From positions 1-64,000 of the forward strand of contig CAYTGL010000002.1 of the NCBI GenBank assembly GCA_964437335.1: a stretch of 64,000 nucleotides of DNA, given 5' to 3'. Every line of letters starts with the position of its first letter. Positions within the stretch are counted from its first letter, which is position 1. Source of the stretch: JAITWN01 sp964437335 (GTDB lineage Bacteria > Pseudomonadota > Gammaproteobacteria > SZUA-140). The notes under the pieces were generated by a model that saw only the letters and a program-made list of their open reading frames with translations, searched no databases and was not told where the DNA came from. The position numbers and the translations under genes are program-made. Of the stretch, positions 8,156 through 17,873 are shown in pieces.

Positions 8156-9124
8156 ATGGACCTGGCGGAGATCCTGGCCTTCGTCGCCGACGACATGCGC
8201 GCGGTGAACGCGCTGATCCACCGCCGCCTGCGGTCGGACGTCAACCTGATCAACCAGTTGAGCTTTTATATCGTCAACAGCGGCGGCAAGCGCCTGCGCC
8301 CGATGATGGTTCTGATGAGCGCCCGGGCGCTCGGCTATACCGGCCCCCATCATATTGATTTATCAGCCGTTGTCGAGTTCATCCACACCGCCACGCTGCT
8401 CCACGACGACGTCGTCGACGCCTCCGAGCTGCGCCGGGGTCGCGAGACAGCCAACGCGGTCTGGGGCAACGAGGCCAGCGTCCTGGTCGGCGATTTCCTG
8501 TACTCGCGCGCGTTCGAGATGATGGTCGATGTCGGCAGCATGCGCATCATGGAAATCATGTCGCGGGCGACCAACATCATCGCCGAGGGCGAGGTCATGC
8601 AGTTGCTGAACAGCAACGACGCCGACACCACCGAAGAAAGCTATATGAACGTGATTCGCTGCAAGACCGCGAAGCTGTTCGAGGCCGCCGCCCAGATCGG
8701 GGCGATCCTGAGCGGGTGCAGCCCCCGGGAGGAACGGGCGATGGCCGCCTACGGCATGCATCTGGGCGCCGCGTTCCAGTTGATCGACGATGTCCTCGAC
8801 TATTCGGCGTCGGCCGAGCAGATCGGCAAGAATATCGGCGACGACCTCGCCTCCGGCAAGCCGACGCTGCCGCTGATCCATGCCATGCGCAAAGGGTCAC
8901 CTGAACAGGTGGCGCTGATCCGCACAGCGATCGAGAACGGCGGTCGCGATCACATAGGCCGCGTGCTCGAAGCCGTTGAATCCACGGACGCCTTGGCTTA
9001 CACTGCGCGCTCGGCGCAGGAAGAAGCCAGAAAGGCGGCCGAATCGCTCGACCCCATTCCCGCCTCTCCGTACAAGGACGCCCTGTACGCCCTGGCCGAG
9101 TTTTCGGTCAACCGCAGTTACTGA
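8156..9124 (+). CDS. ispB: Octaprenyl diphosphate synthase
   Basis: Trans-prenyltransferase that elongates FPP to the C40 side chain of ubiquinone/menaquinone. Starting at ATG 8156 gives 322 residues, matching E. coli IspB (323); longer in-frame readings run back into the rplU leader. The first aspartate-rich motif is HDDVVD, the second LIDDVLD, and GGKRLRPM precedes them. The region AEGEVMQL and the KTAKLFEAAAQIG stretch are conserved. The gene ends 8 nt before tRNA-Pro, so the tRNA is probably processed from the same transcript or has a promoter inside ispB. Confidence 0.96.
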   Translation: MDLAEILAFVADDMRAVNALIHRRLRSDVNLINQLSFYIVNSGGKRLRPMMVLMSARALGYTGPHHIDLSAVVEFIHTATLLHDDVVDASELRRGRETANAVWGNEASVLVGDFLYSRAFEMMVDVGSMRIMEIMSRATNIIAEGEVMQLLNSNDADTTEESYMNVIRCKTAKLFEAAAQIGAILSGCSPREERAMAAYGMHLGAAFQLIDDVLDYSASAEQIGKNIGDDLASGKPTLPLIHAMRKGSPEQVALIRTAIENGGRDHIGRVLEAVESTDALAYTARSAQEEARKAAESLDPIPASPYKDALYALAEFSVNRSY

Positions 9125-9131
9125 ACCACTT

Positions 9132-9208
9132 CGGGGTGTAGCTCAGCCTGGTAGAGCACTGCCTTCGGGAGGCAGGAGTCGCACGTTCAAATCGTGTCAC
9201 CCCGACCA
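9132..9208 (+). tRNA. proK-like: tRNA-Pro (anticodon CGG)
   Basis: A complete 77-nt cloverleaf: acceptor CGGGGTG pairs with CACCCCG, D-arm GCTC/GAGC, anticodon stem CTGCC/GGCAG around the loop TTCGGGA (anticodon CGG at 9166-9168), T-arm GCACG TTCAAAT CGTGT, then encoded ACCA. Its 3' part is repeated at 18002-18038, marking it as the probable insertion target of the adjacent accessory block. Confidence 0.97.
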
Positions 9209-9388
9209 ATCAAAACCGGTATCAGCGCGCGATATGGATTCTTCGCGCCACCTGGCCGAGGACACGCACCGACGAAGAATCAGCCCCCCTGGGACTCAAC
9301 AAAAGCGGGCCGCCGCATCAATAGTAAGTGGGGTCAGGGAGAAGTCTTCCCGCAAGCCATTTCGATCAGTGTCCCGAAGCAATACGGT

Positions 9389-10237
9389 TTAGTATTGCGG
9401 CGCCGGGAACGGCGGCGCCTGGCGTTTGCGTTTGGACGCGTGGCCGAAGAGGCGCATGAGAACAAAGATCGTCGTCAGCGTCAGCGCGTAAGCGATGAGC
9501 TGCATGCCGGTGGGCTGGGCAGTGTAGCCGATCAGGGTGTGCAGGGTTTTTCCGGCGATCGAGCCGTCGGCGATGAACGCGGACGTATCCCATAAGGTAT
9601 CGGAAAGTGCCGTCACCACGCCCGCCTGTTCCAGGAAAACCACGGCCTGCGCCGCCATGCCGGCGGCGAGCAAGGCGATCATCCAGCCGGTAACGGCAAA
9701 CAGATGGCGGTTGGGAATGCGCAGCAGGCCGAGGTAAGTGACCGTGCTGAGCGCGATCCCGGATAGAAGGCCGAGCGCGCCACCGGCGGCCATCGCCAGG
9801 GTGCTGTCGCCGCCGGAAATGGCGATGCCGTAAAGGAACAGCACCACTTCCGAGCCTTCGCGCAAGACGGCGATCCCGATCACCACCGAAAGCGCCATCA
9901 GCGAGCGCCTGCCGTGCGCGACGGCTTCGCCGACATCCTTCATTTGCGCGGCGATATCCCGTCCGTGGCGCGCCATCCATACGTTATGCCAGGTCAGCAT
10001 GAGCACGGCCAGACAGAGCACCGCGACGTTGAACATTTCCTGCCCGAACCCCTCCAGGGCTCGGCCGATCGAGCCGGCGAACGCGGCGACCGTGCAGGCG
10101 CCGAGCACACCGCCTGCTATGCCGTATCCGACCCAGAACCCGCGGCCGGGGATGCCGCGCGTGGCCGCCAGCACGATGCCGACGATCAGGCCGGCTTCAA
10201 TGGCTTCGCGGAAGACGACGAGCAGAGTGGCGAACAT
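9389..10237 (-). CDS. FTR1-family iron permease
   Basis: Inner-membrane iron transporter of the FTR1/EfeU family. The 282-residue protein has seven hydrophobic segments and the two diagnostic REXXE motifs, REAIE at residues 10-14 and REGSE in the fourth segment, which carry iron through the membrane. It lacks the long periplasmic domain found in some family members. It lies 113 nt downstream of a small periplasmic cupredoxin gene, the pairing seen in FTR1/P19-type uptake systems where the partner handles iron before transport. A hairpin (GCAATAC/GTATTGC) overlaps the stop codon. The gene is in the putative tRNA-Pro island. Substrate oxidation state is not predictable from sequence. Confidence 0.9.
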   Translation of the reverse strand: MFATLLVVFREAIEAGLIVGIVLAATRGIPGRGFWVGYGIAGGVLGACTVAAFAGSIGRALEGFGQEMFNVAVLCLAVLMLTWHNVWMARHGRDIAAQMKDVGEAVAHGRRSLMALSVVIGIAVLREGSEVVLFLYGIAISGGDSTLAMAAGGALGLLSGIALSTVTYLGLLRIPNRHLFAVTGWMIALLAAGMAAQAVVFLEQAGVVTALSDTLWDTSAFIADGSIAGKTLHTLIGYTAQPTGMQLIAYALTLTTIFVLMRLFGHASKRKRQAPPFPAPQY

Positions 10238-10350
10238 TCTTTTTCACCCCGCATTTAGGCGGGGTCTCCTTGTGATGGCACGAAATCCCGCCGTGCGCTT
10301 CGCTGATGCGGGAAGGCCATTTCCAGGCGACAAGCGGTGAAGAAAACGGG

Positions 10351-10686
10351 TCATTCAACGATCAGTTTTCCCTTGGCGGTCGCTTCGTGGAACTCGCCGA
10401 AGAATTTATATACGCCGGGCTTGAGCGGGCCGATGGGGATGATGGCCTCGCTTTTTCCCTTAATGACCTTTTCGCGCTTTAAATCGTGGCTTTCGAATTC
10501 CTCGGGGGTGGAATCGAGGTTCTTGACCAGGAGCTTCACCTTTGTGTTGGCGGGAATTTCCAGCGTTTCCGGGGTGAATTTATGATCCTGGATGGAGAGC
10601 GTATAGACCTGCTCGTCGGCAAGGGCGGGCAAGGCAAACAGCGGGAGTGCCGCAGCCATCATGGCCACCATCAAGTATTTTTTCAT
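10351..10686 (-). CDS. Periplasmic cupredoxin-like protein partner of FTR1
   Basis: The 111-residue protein has a clear signal peptide (MKKYLMVAMMAAALPLFALPALA) and a mature part of about 88 residues with a cupredoxin-type beta fold (QDHKFTPETLEIPANTK, GPLKPGVYKFFGEFHE). It contains no cysteine at all, so a normal type 1 copper site cannot form; the place of the usual Cys-loop reads FFGEFHE. The start at ATG 10686 is preceded by a strong GAGGAG site; an upstream in-frame start would precede the signal peptide unnaturally. Genes of this kind sit beside FTR1 permeases and are thought to bind iron or copper in the periplasm. Role in iron delivery is inferred from context. Confidence 0.82.
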   Translation of the reverse strand: MKKYLMVAMMAAALPLFALPALADEQVYTLSIQDHKFTPETLEIPANTKVKLLVKNLDSTPEEFESHDLKREKVIKGKSEAIIPIGPLKPGVYKFFGEFHEATAKGKLIVE

Positions 10687-10731
10687 CGTCTCCTCACTAT
10701 AGAGCGGTAAGACCATAGATGCTAATGATTT

Positions 10732-10893
10732 TTATTCGCAAGTCAAGTGGAAGAGCGTGGCAATGGCGTCCATCAGAAAACGCAGCCGTTCGGCAAAGTG
10801 CCAAGGCAGGCTCAGATCCGGGACCGGCGTGCCGGCATCGGCCTGTTTCAGGATCGCCAAGATCTGGCTGTCGGTATAGCGGGACCTTTTCAT
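10732..10893 (-). pseudogene. Remnant of an IS3-type transposase OrfA
   Basis: From ATG 10893 the first 27 residues (MKRSRYTDSQILAILKQADA then GTPVPDL) are the typical beginning of OrfA proteins of IS3-family elements, whose helix-turn-helix starts with this KRSR(Y/F)T..QI.AIL pattern. A good GAGGAGG ribosome-binding site precedes it. After that the reading frame continues for about 26 unrelated residues and stops, so the rest of the helix-turn-helix and all of OrfB are missing. It lies immediately upstream of cti inside the accessory block and is a relic of past transposition. Confidence 0.7.
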
Positions 10894-10965
10894 GCAGAAC
10901 CTCCTCGGTGGTACAGTGCGAAAAAATTCTACTTGTGGACAACGCCAGGTTTGGGGGGGATTACC

Positions 10966-13308
10966 ATGCGAGCCCTTGCCGTTTCGCTGCTCGTCGCGCT
11001 GCTGGCGGGCTGCGCAATCTATTACGGCCAGCGTCTCGACGAGCGCTACGGCCGAGCCGACCCGGCCCGCTATGACCGGCCGTCGTCCGCCGCGATCGAT
11101 CTCGATTACTGGCGCGACGTCAAGCCGGTCCTCGACAGCCGCTGCGTGGTCTGCCACGGCTGCTACGACTCGCCGTGCCAACTCAACCTCTCGTCCTACC
11201 AGGGCGTGACGCGCGGTTCGAGCAGGGACAAGGTCTACGACGCGACGCGGCTCATCGCGGCGGATCCCGCGCGCCTGTCCGTGGATGCGCAGAGCAACGT
11301 CGAGTGGCGCAGGAAAGGTTTTTTCCCGGTACTGAACGAACGCGCGGCCGGCCCCGAGGCCGACCGCGAGGCGAGCGTGTTGTACCGCTCTCTGCGGTTG
11401 AAACGCGCCCATCCCGGACCCGCTACCGGGACCTTGCCGACTGGCCGCTTCGATTTTTCGCTCGACCGCTCGCAGCAGTGCCCGTCCGTCGAGACGATGG
11501 ACCGGTTCGAGCAGAATTTTCCGGAATGGGGCATGCCGTTCGGGCTGCCCGGGCTCTCCGATCGCGAGCACGACACGCTCGCGCGCTGGATCGAGGCGGG
11601 CGCGCCGTACCGCGAGCCCGATCCGCTGGCGGCCGCTTACCGGCCGCGCATCGCCGCGTGGGAGCGGTTCCTCAATGCCAGCGACCTTAAGTCGCGCCTG
11701 ATGGCGCGCTACATCTACGAGCACTGGTTCATCGGGCACCTCTATTTCGACGACCTGCCCGGGGAGGAGTTCTTCGAGTTGGTGCGCTCGAAGACGCCGC
11801 CCGGCCGCCCGATCGAGAGCATCGCGACGCGCCGGCCGTACGACGACCCGGGCGTGGAACGCGTGTATTACCGCCTGCGCCGGGTGACGGACGCGCCGCT
11901 GCTGAAGACGCACATGCCCTACGCGCTCAACGCGGCGCGCATGGCGCGCTTCAAGTCGTGGTTCCTCGACCCGCAGTACGAGGTCACGGCGCTGCCCTCG
12001 TACGAGGCGGAGACCGCGTCGAACCCCTTCACGACCTTCCACGAGCTGCCGGTCAACGCACGCTACCGCTTCATGCTCGAGGACGCGCGCTTCACGCTGA
12101 TGGGCTTCATCAAGGGGCCGGTGTGCCGGGGGCAGGTCGCGCTCAACGTGATCAACGACTACTTCTGGGTGGTGTTCGTCAACCCGGACCCCGTAACCGC
12201 CGAGACCGACGGGGAGTTCCTGGCGCGGGAGCGGGGAAACCTCGACCTGCCGGCCGAGAACGAGAGCACCACCGGCCCGCTGCGCTGGCTGCGCTACTCG
12301 CGGCTCGAGACCAGCTACCTCGAGGCCAAGGCGCGCTACCTCAATGAGCGCCTGGAGAGCAGCCCGCCGAAGATTGAGATGCTGTGGGACGGCGGCGGCA
12401 CCAATCCGAACGCGGCGCTGACCGTGTTCCGCCACTTCGACAGCGCCTCGGTGATCCACGGCCTGGCAGGCGACCGGCCCCAGACGGCGTGGGTGATCGG
12501 CTACCCGCTGCTCGAGCGCATCCACTACCTGCTGGTGGCGGGCTTCGACGTCTACGGCAACGCGGGGCACCAGCTCGCCACGCGCCTGTACATGGACTTC
12601 CTGCGCATGGAGGGCGAGCTCACTTTTCTCAGCCTGCTGCCGCGCGCCTCGCGCCAGGCGGTGCGCGACCACTGGTACCGCGGCGCGAGCCCGCAGCACA
12701 GCAAATTCCTGCAGGACGCCAACGCCTACTACGACGGGGAGACCGGCATCGGGTTCAGGACGCAGGACCCGCTGACGGAGATGTACGGACTGCTGAAGCG
12801 ATACATGGCGCCGGTGGCGTCCTCGCGCTACGCGATCGAGGCCAGCGGGCTTGCCGGCGCGCCGCTCGCGAACCTCGAGGCGCTGTCGCGCGTGCGCGGC
12901 CGCGTGGTCATACACTTTCCGGAGACAGCGCTGCTCAAGGTGCGCGACGCCGGCGTTAACCATTACTTCACCGTGCTGAGCAACGACGCGCACAGCAACG
13001 TCGCGGAGCTCCTCGGCGACGAGCGCCGCCGCCTGCCGGACGAGGACACGATGATGGTGTTGAACGGCTTTGTCGGCGCCTATCCCAACGCGTTCTTCGA
13101 GGTGGACGCGAAGGACCTGCCGGGATTCGTCGACGGCGTGCGCGGCCTCGCGTCGGAGGCGGACTACGCGAAGCTGCTCGGCCGTTACGGCATCCGCCGC
13201 ACGGACGGGCGGTTCTGGGCCCACAGCGACGAGATCACGGCCGCCTACCGCGGCTGGGCGCCGCGGGAGGCGGGGCTGTTCGACTACAATCGGTTCGAAA
13301 ATCGCTGA
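10966..13308 (+). CDS. cti: Fatty acid cis/trans isomerase, heme-c lipoprotein form
   Basis: Cti converts cis- to trans-unsaturated acyl chains in membrane phospholipids, a rapid stiffening response to solvents and heat known from Pseudomonas and Vibrio. The 780-residue protein begins with an export signal whose lipobox is LLAGC, so it is probably a lipoprotein. A c-type heme motif CVVCH follows near residue 60, as required for Cti activity. Length and overall composition match the family. The start at ATG 10966 is the first one giving a signal peptide and has GGGGGGGA upstream. The gene lies alone on the plus strand just after an IS3 remnant, consistent with acquisition. No transcription signals were recognised. 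Confidence 0.88.
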   Translation: MRALAVSLLVALLAGCAIYYGQRLDERYGRADPARYDRPSSAAIDLDYWRDVKPVLDSRCVVCHGCYDSPCQLNLSSYQGVTRGSSRDKVYDATRLIAADPARLSVDAQSNVEWRRKGFFPVLNERAAGPEADREASVLYRSLRLKRAHPGPATGTLPTGRFDFSLDRSQQCPSVETMDRFEQNFPEWGMPFGLPGLSDREHDTLARWIEAGAPYREPDPLAAAYRPRIAAWERFLNASDLKSRLMARYIYEHWFIGHLYFDDLPGEEFFELVRSKTPPGRPIESIATRRPYDDPGVERVYYRLRRVTDAPLLKTHMPYALNAARMARFKSWFLDPQYEVTALPSYEAETASNPFTTFHELPVNARYRFMLEDARFTLMGFIKGPVCRGQVALNVINDYFWVVFVNPDPVTAETDGEFLARERGNLDLPAENESTTGPLRWLRYSRLETSYLEAKARYLNERLESSPPKIEMLWDGGGTNPNAALTVFRHFDSASVIHGLAGDRPQTAWVIGYPLLERIHYLLVAGFDVYGNAGHQLATRLYMDFLRMEGELTFLSLLPRASRQAVRDHWYRGASPQHSKFLQDANAYYDGETGIGFRTQDPLTEMYGLLKRYMAPVASSRYAIEASGLAGAPLANLEALSRVRGRVVIHFPETALLKVRDAGVNHYFTVLSNDAHSNVAELLGDERRRLPDEDTMMVLNGFVGAYPNAFFEVDAKDLPGFVDGVRGLASEADYAKLLGRYGIRRTDGRFWAHSDEITAAYRGWAPREAGLFDYNRFENR

Positions 13309-13517
13309 TTCATGAGGGCCGCGCTGTTATCAAGTCAAGCGCGGTCACGGTAATCCTCCTTCTCATCGCGGATCAGCCGCGCCTTCTCCCACCCGCGCAT
13401 TTCCCGTTCGCGCTTGCTTGCCATAATTCCATAATCAATCTGTAACGTATCCTTCAAAGACCAACCTTAATATTACAACCCGGCAAGCTTCCATTAACAA
13501 ACGAAGAGGAACCGGGC

Positions 13518-15725
13518 ATGAGTGATTTACAGAAGTTCGACAGTCAACTGGTTGACCCGGACGATATCGGTCATAACACTTCAAGCAATGACACGTTTGC
13601 AAACATCCTGAAGGCCCGTTCAATCCCTCGCCGCACCGTGTTGAAAGGCGGCTTTTACATGATGGCGGGGTCAATGTTCGGTTTCAGCCTGACTGCCTGC
13701 GACAGCAGCGATGAGGCAGCCCCGGCAGCGCCCGCTGAAATTCCGCTGGGGCTGAGTTTTAATCCGGTCGCAAAAAGCGTGGCAGATGCCTTGACGGTGC
13801 CTGCGGGCTATACCGCCAGCGTTCTCCTGGCGACGGGCGATCCGCTCAACTTTATGGTTCCCGCCTACGGCAACAATGGTACGGATGCTGATTTCGAATT
13901 TCGTTCCGGCGACCATCACGACGGCATGTACTACTTCGGCGTCAATAATGCGGGTACGGGATGGGATCCCGGCGCTGCCGCAACCGGTTTGCTGTGCATC
14001 AACCATGAGGTTGCGGAAGATCTGGGCTTTATGCATCCGAACGGTCCAACCGATTACGGCGCGGGCAACACCAATGTGCGCCCGACTTCCGAGATCGACA
14101 AGGAAGTTTTCGCGCACGGCGTTACTGTCGTCGAAATATTCAGAAATGGCGCCGGCTATCTCGCCAATCGTGGTTCAATATATAACCGCCGCATTACCGG
14201 CGCCACGGTCATGGATCTGGCGGGGCCTGCCGCCCTCCACGATCTGATGAAAACGTCATATTCCACGGATGGCTCCCAAACCCGCGGAACGATCAACAAC
14301 TGTGCGAATGGTTACACGCCCTGGGGCACTTACCTGACCTGTGAAGAAAACTGGGCAGGTTATTTCTATCGCCGGGAAGACAATGCGGACCGGACGGCAA
14401 AGGAAGTCACGTCATTCTCCCGTTATGGAATAGGCAACGCCACCTCCGGTCGATACAACTGGTCGCGCCCGGGCGCCGTGGATGAAACAGACCTGTATAC
14501 CCGCTGGAACGCAGGCATAGAGGGCGCCGCCGCCACGGACGATTTCCGCAATATCGCCAATACGTTTGGCTGGGTCGTGGAAATCGATCCATTCGATCCG
14601 GCCGCCAATCCCCGCAAGCGCACCGCGCTTGGCCGTCTTGGCCACGAAGGTTGCTGGCCGGCCCCCGCGGTTGTCGGTGAACCGCTGGTGTTCTACACCG
14701 GTGATGATGCCCGCAATGAATACGTTTACAAGTTTGTGTCGGATGCCGTATGGGACGCCGCGGATGCGAACGGCGGTCTGGCGGCGGGTGACAAGTACCT
14801 GAATGCCGGCACCCTGTACGTGGCAAGATTCAATGCGGATGGCACCGGTGAATGGGTGCCTTTGAACATGGCCAATCCGTCCGTTTCCGGTAATGCCACC
14901 TATCCTTTTCTCGATGACGCTGATGTTTTGATCAATACCCGATTGGCCGCCGATGCCGTTGGCGCAACCAAGATGGACCGTCCCGAATGGGGCGCCGTTC
15001 ATCCTGTAACGGGTGATGTGTATCTGACACTGACCAACAGCGTTTCCGGCGGCGATGGCCGCGGTCGGGTGACGCCGCTGGATGCCGCCAATCCGCGCTT
15101 TTATGAAGATGGCGCCAACCGGGGCAATGTGAACGGTCATATCATCCGCTGGAAGGAAACGGACGGCGACCATTCCGCGACTACGTTTGACTGGGACATT
15201 TATCTGTTCGGCGCGGAAGCCGGCGCAAGCGCCAATGTCAACTTGTCCGAACTGACCGATGAGAATGACTTCTCCAGTCCGGATGGATTGTGGTTCAGTG
15301 AAGCGAACCGTGGATTACTGTGGGTGCAGACGGACGACGGCGCTTATACGGATGTCACCAATTGCATGATGCTGGCGGCGATTCCCGGCGCATATGGCGA
15401 TGGTGAAACCACGGAGGTGGTGAGCACGGCGGTACCGACGAATGGAGACGCCGATCAGGCCGTTACGACTTTTGTCGGTCAAGCCGCGACAGCCACGACG
15501 CTACGGCGCTTCCTGGTGGGACCTCGCGGCAGCGAAATCACCGGGATTGCCGAAACGCCGGATGGAAAAGCGATCTTCGTCAATATCCAGCACCCGGGAG
15601 AGGGCAGCACGTCCGTCACCGATCCTGCCCAATTCACCAGTCACTGGCCGGATGGAGGCAATGCCAGGCCGCGCTCCGCGACAGTCGTCATCACTCGCGA
15701 TGACGGCGGAAAGATTGCGGTATAG
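13518..15725 (+). CDS. PhoX-like (DUF839) Tat-exported protein
   Basis: The 735-residue protein has a twin-arginine signal (IPRRTVLKGGF, residues 37-47) followed by a hydrophobic stretch ending LTAC, so it is probably exported folded and may be lipid-anchored. The mature part matches the PhoX/DUF839 layout: CINHEV, YLTCEENWAGYF, LGRLGHEGCWPAP, VHPVTGDVYLTLTNS, SPDGLWF and a C-terminal GPRGSEITGIAETPDG. PhoX enzymes are calcium/iron alkaline phosphatases, so a phosphatase role is likely but not proven for this member. RBS GAGGA lies seven bases before ATG 13518. Its base composition is visibly less GC-rich than neighbouring core genes, supporting horizontal origin. Confidence 0.85.
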   Translation: MSDLQKFDSQLVDPDDIGHNTSSNDTFANILKARSIPRRTVLKGGFYMMAGSMFGFSLTACDSSDEAAPAAPAEIPLGLSFNPVAKSVADALTVPAGYTASVLLATGDPLNFMVPAYGNNGTDADFEFRSGDHHDGMYYFGVNNAGTGWDPGAAATGLLCINHEVAEDLGFMHPNGPTDYGAGNTNVRPTSEIDKEVFAHGVTVVEIFRNGAGYLANRGSIYNRRITGATVMDLAGPAALHDLMKTSYSTDGSQTRGTINNCANGYTPWGTYLTCEENWAGYFYRREDNADRTAKEVTSFSRYGIGNATSGRYNWSRPGAVDETDLYTRWNAGIEGAAATDDFRNIANTFGWVVEIDPFDPAANPRKRTALGRLGHEGCWPAPAVVGEPLVFYTGDDARNEYVYKFVSDAVWDAADANGGLAAGDKYLNAGTLYVARFNADGTGEWVPLNMANPSVSGNATYPFLDDADVLINTRLAADAVGATKMDRPEWGAVHPVTGDVYLTLTNSVSGGDGRGRVTPLDAANPRFYEDGANRGNVNGHIIRWKETDGDHSATTFDWDIYLFGAEAGASANVNLSELTDENDFSSPDGLWFSEANRGLLWVQTDDGAYTDVTNCMMLAAIPGAYGDGETTEVVSTAVPTNGDADQAVTTFVGQAATATTLRRFLVGPRGSEITGIAETPDGKAIFVNIQHPGEGSTSVTDPAQFTSHWPDGGNARPRSATVVITRDDGGKIAV

Positions 15726-15746
15726 GCAAACTGATCAACACCGGGT

Positions 15747-17873
15747 TTAAATCCCAGCCCGGCGCAATGCCGGGCTGTTCCCGGTCGGGCGGGCGTCCTT
15801 CATGGATTCGCGCAACAGCGCCGCGAATTCGTCCGCGGGCAACGGCCGGCTGCGGTAATAGCCCTGATACTCATCACATCCCATCGATTTGAGGAAGTTC
15901 AGTTGCGCCTCCGTCTCCACGCCCTCCGCGATGACGCCGAGTTTGAGAGAGTGCGCGAGCGCGATGACGGATTTCACAATGGCGCTGTCGTTGGAATCAG
16001 CGCCGATATCGCTTACGAATGAGCGATCGATCTTGAGCTTGTCGAGCGGAAAGCGCTTGAGGCAACTCAGGCTGGAATATCCCGTGCCGAAGTCATCGAT
16101 GGAGAGATGGATGCCCTGCGCGTGCAATCTTCCGAGAATCAGCGCAGCCTCTTCGGTATCCTGCATGATCACGCTCTCGGTGACTTCAAGCTCCAGATAA
16201 TCGGCGCTCAGGCCTGTCTCCCGCAGGACCTGGGCGATGAATTCGACCAGGTATTTCTGCCGGAACTGGGCCACGGAGAGATTCACCGCGACGCGCAGCG
16301 CCGGCAGGCCGGCGTCCTGCCATTTCCTGTTCTGCTCACAGGCCTTCATCAGTACCCAGGCGCCGAGCGGGATGATCAGCCCGATCTCCTCCGCGACGGG
16401 GATGAATTCCGCAGGCATGATCAGCCCCTTGTGGGGATGGCGCCAGCGCACCAGCGCCTCCATCGCGGTGATCTCGCCCGATGCCACGTCCACCTTGGGC
16501 TGATAGTGGAGCTCGAGTTCGTTGTGCTCGATGGCCCAGCGGAGCCTCTTTTCCATCTCCAGTCTCGCATGGGCGGCCGCATTCATTTCAGGCGTAAAGA
16601 ACTGGTAGTTCGCGCGGCCCATCTTTTTCGCGTGATACATCGCGCCGTCGGCATTTACCATGAGCGCGCGCAGATTCCGCCCGTCGTCGGGATAGATGCT
16701 GATGCCGATGCTGGTCGAGATGTTCTGTTCCTGGCCCTCGATACTCAACGGCTCGGAGAGCGTGGTCAGGATCTTCTGCGCCACATTGGCCGCCATCTGC
16801 GGATCGCCGATATTGTTGAGCAGGATGACGAATTCGTCGCCGCCGATGCGGGCGATCGTGTCTTCCACGCGCAGAACCTCGCCCAGGCGTTTCGCAACCG
16901 CCTGCAGGAGTTTGTCCCCATAGTGATGGCCCAGGGAATCGTTGATGGTCTTGAAGCGGTCGAGGTCGAGAAAGATCACGGCGAAGTGCCTGCCGGTGCG
17001 CTCCGCGGAAGAGATGGCCTGGGTGATGCGATCCTCCAGCAGCGTCCGATTGGGCAGATGCGTAAGATTGTCGTGCAAGGCCTGATGATGCAACTTCTCG
17101 TTCGCATGGCGCAGCGAGTGCACCAGGCCGGCGGTCTGCGAGGCGAGGCGCGAGTCGATCACCGACAGCAGCAGTGTGATGCCCAGAATGCTGAAACTGG
17201 TAATCGTGATAGTGATCGCCAGCCAGGAATTGTCCACATGCGCGATCACCAGCGTGCTGGCGGATTCATGAAAATTGGCGGCGGCCATGCCGGTATAGTG
17301 CATGCCGGCAATGGCCAGACCCATGATGACGGCGGCGGCTGTCTTCTTGACCTGGGCCATCAGGGAATCTTCCCGGCGCAGCGTGAAGGCGATCCACAAC
17401 GCGACCATGGAGGCCACCATGGCGATCACGACGGAGCACCCGAACAACAGCGGGTCGTAGTGAATGGGCGGGTCCATGCGCATCGCGTACATGCCGGTGT
17501 AATGCATGGCGCTGATACCCAGGCCCATCAGAACTCCGCCGTAAACGAGATGCCGGGCGCCAATGCTGCGCCTGCTGACGACGTACAGGGCGAAGCCCGA
17601 TACGATCATCGCGATGATCATCGAGGCCACGGTGATGCCGACATCGTAGCCGATGCGCACCGGCAGACTGAAGGCCAGCATCCCGATAAAGTGCATCGAC
17701 CAGATGCCAACGCCCATCGAAAAGGCCCCGCCCAGCAGCCATATCTTGCTGGTCCGTCCCTCGGTGACGGTAACGCGACCCGCGAGATTCAGCGCCGTGT
17801 AGGATGCGAGCGTCGCGACGATGACAGAAAGCACGACCAGTTTCGCGTCATAGGCACTGGTGAGATAGTGCAT
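15747..17873 (-). CDS. MHYT-GGDEF-EAL membrane cyclic-di-GMP protein
   Basis: A 708-residue signalling protein that may both make and degrade c-di-GMP. Residues 1-250 form an integral MHYT sensor with seven hydrophobic segments and repeated MHYTGM / MHFIGM motifs, proposed to bind copper or sense gases. A diguanylate cyclase domain follows with an intact active site (RIGGDEFVILL). The C-terminal phosphodiesterase domain has intact AMEALVRWRHP and DDFGTGYSSL. Both catalytic signatures look functional, so which activity dominates is unknown. It has a GGGGGGAA ribosome-binding site and is the last gene before the tRNA-Pro 3' fragment that ends the accessory block. The final codons overlap a CAGCCCGGC/GCCGGGCTG hairpin. 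Confidence 0.92.
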   Translation of the reverse strand: MHYLTSAYDAKLVVLSVIVATLASYTALNLAGRVTVTEGRTSKIWLLGGAFSMGVGIWSMHFIGMLAFSLPVRIGYDVGITVASMIIAMIVSGFALYVVSRRSIGARHLVYGGVLMGLGISAMHYTGMYAMRMDPPIHYDPLLFGCSVVIAMVASMVALWIAFTLRREDSLMAQVKKTAAAVIMGLAIAGMHYTGMAAANFHESASTLVIAHVDNSWLAITITITSFSILGITLLLSVIDSRLASQTAGLVHSLRHANEKLHHQALHDNLTHLPNRTLLEDRITQAISSAERTGRHFAVIFLDLDRFKTINDSLGHHYGDKLLQAVAKRLGEVLRVEDTIARIGGDEFVILLNNIGDPQMAANVAQKILTTLSEPLSIEGQEQNISTSIGISIYPDDGRNLRALMVNADGAMYHAKKMGRANYQFFTPEMNAAAHARLEMEKRLRWAIEHNELELHYQPKVDVASGEITAMEALVRWRHPHKGLIMPAEFIPVAEEIGLIIPLGAWVLMKACEQNRKWQDAGLPALRVAVNLSVAQFRQKYLVEFIAQVLRETGLSADYLELEVTESVIMQDTEEAALILGRLHAQGIHLSIDDFGTGYSSLSCLKRFPLDKLKIDRSFVSDIGADSNDSAIVKSVIALAHSLKLGVIAEGVETEAQLNFLKSMGCDEYQGYYRSRPLPADEFAALLRESMKDARPTGNSPALRRAGI

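Noticed and set aside
10897..13224. Long minus-strand open frame (over 700 codons)
   Set aside because: Antisense to cti, whose signal peptide and CXXCH heme motif are clear. Only the OrfA-like beginning at 10893 downstream in that frame is meaningful.
13335..13424. Short minus-strand ORF (29 codons) between cti and the PhoX-like gene
   Set aside because: Resembles the basic tail of GIY-YIG-type proteins only vaguely; too short and without upstream domain.
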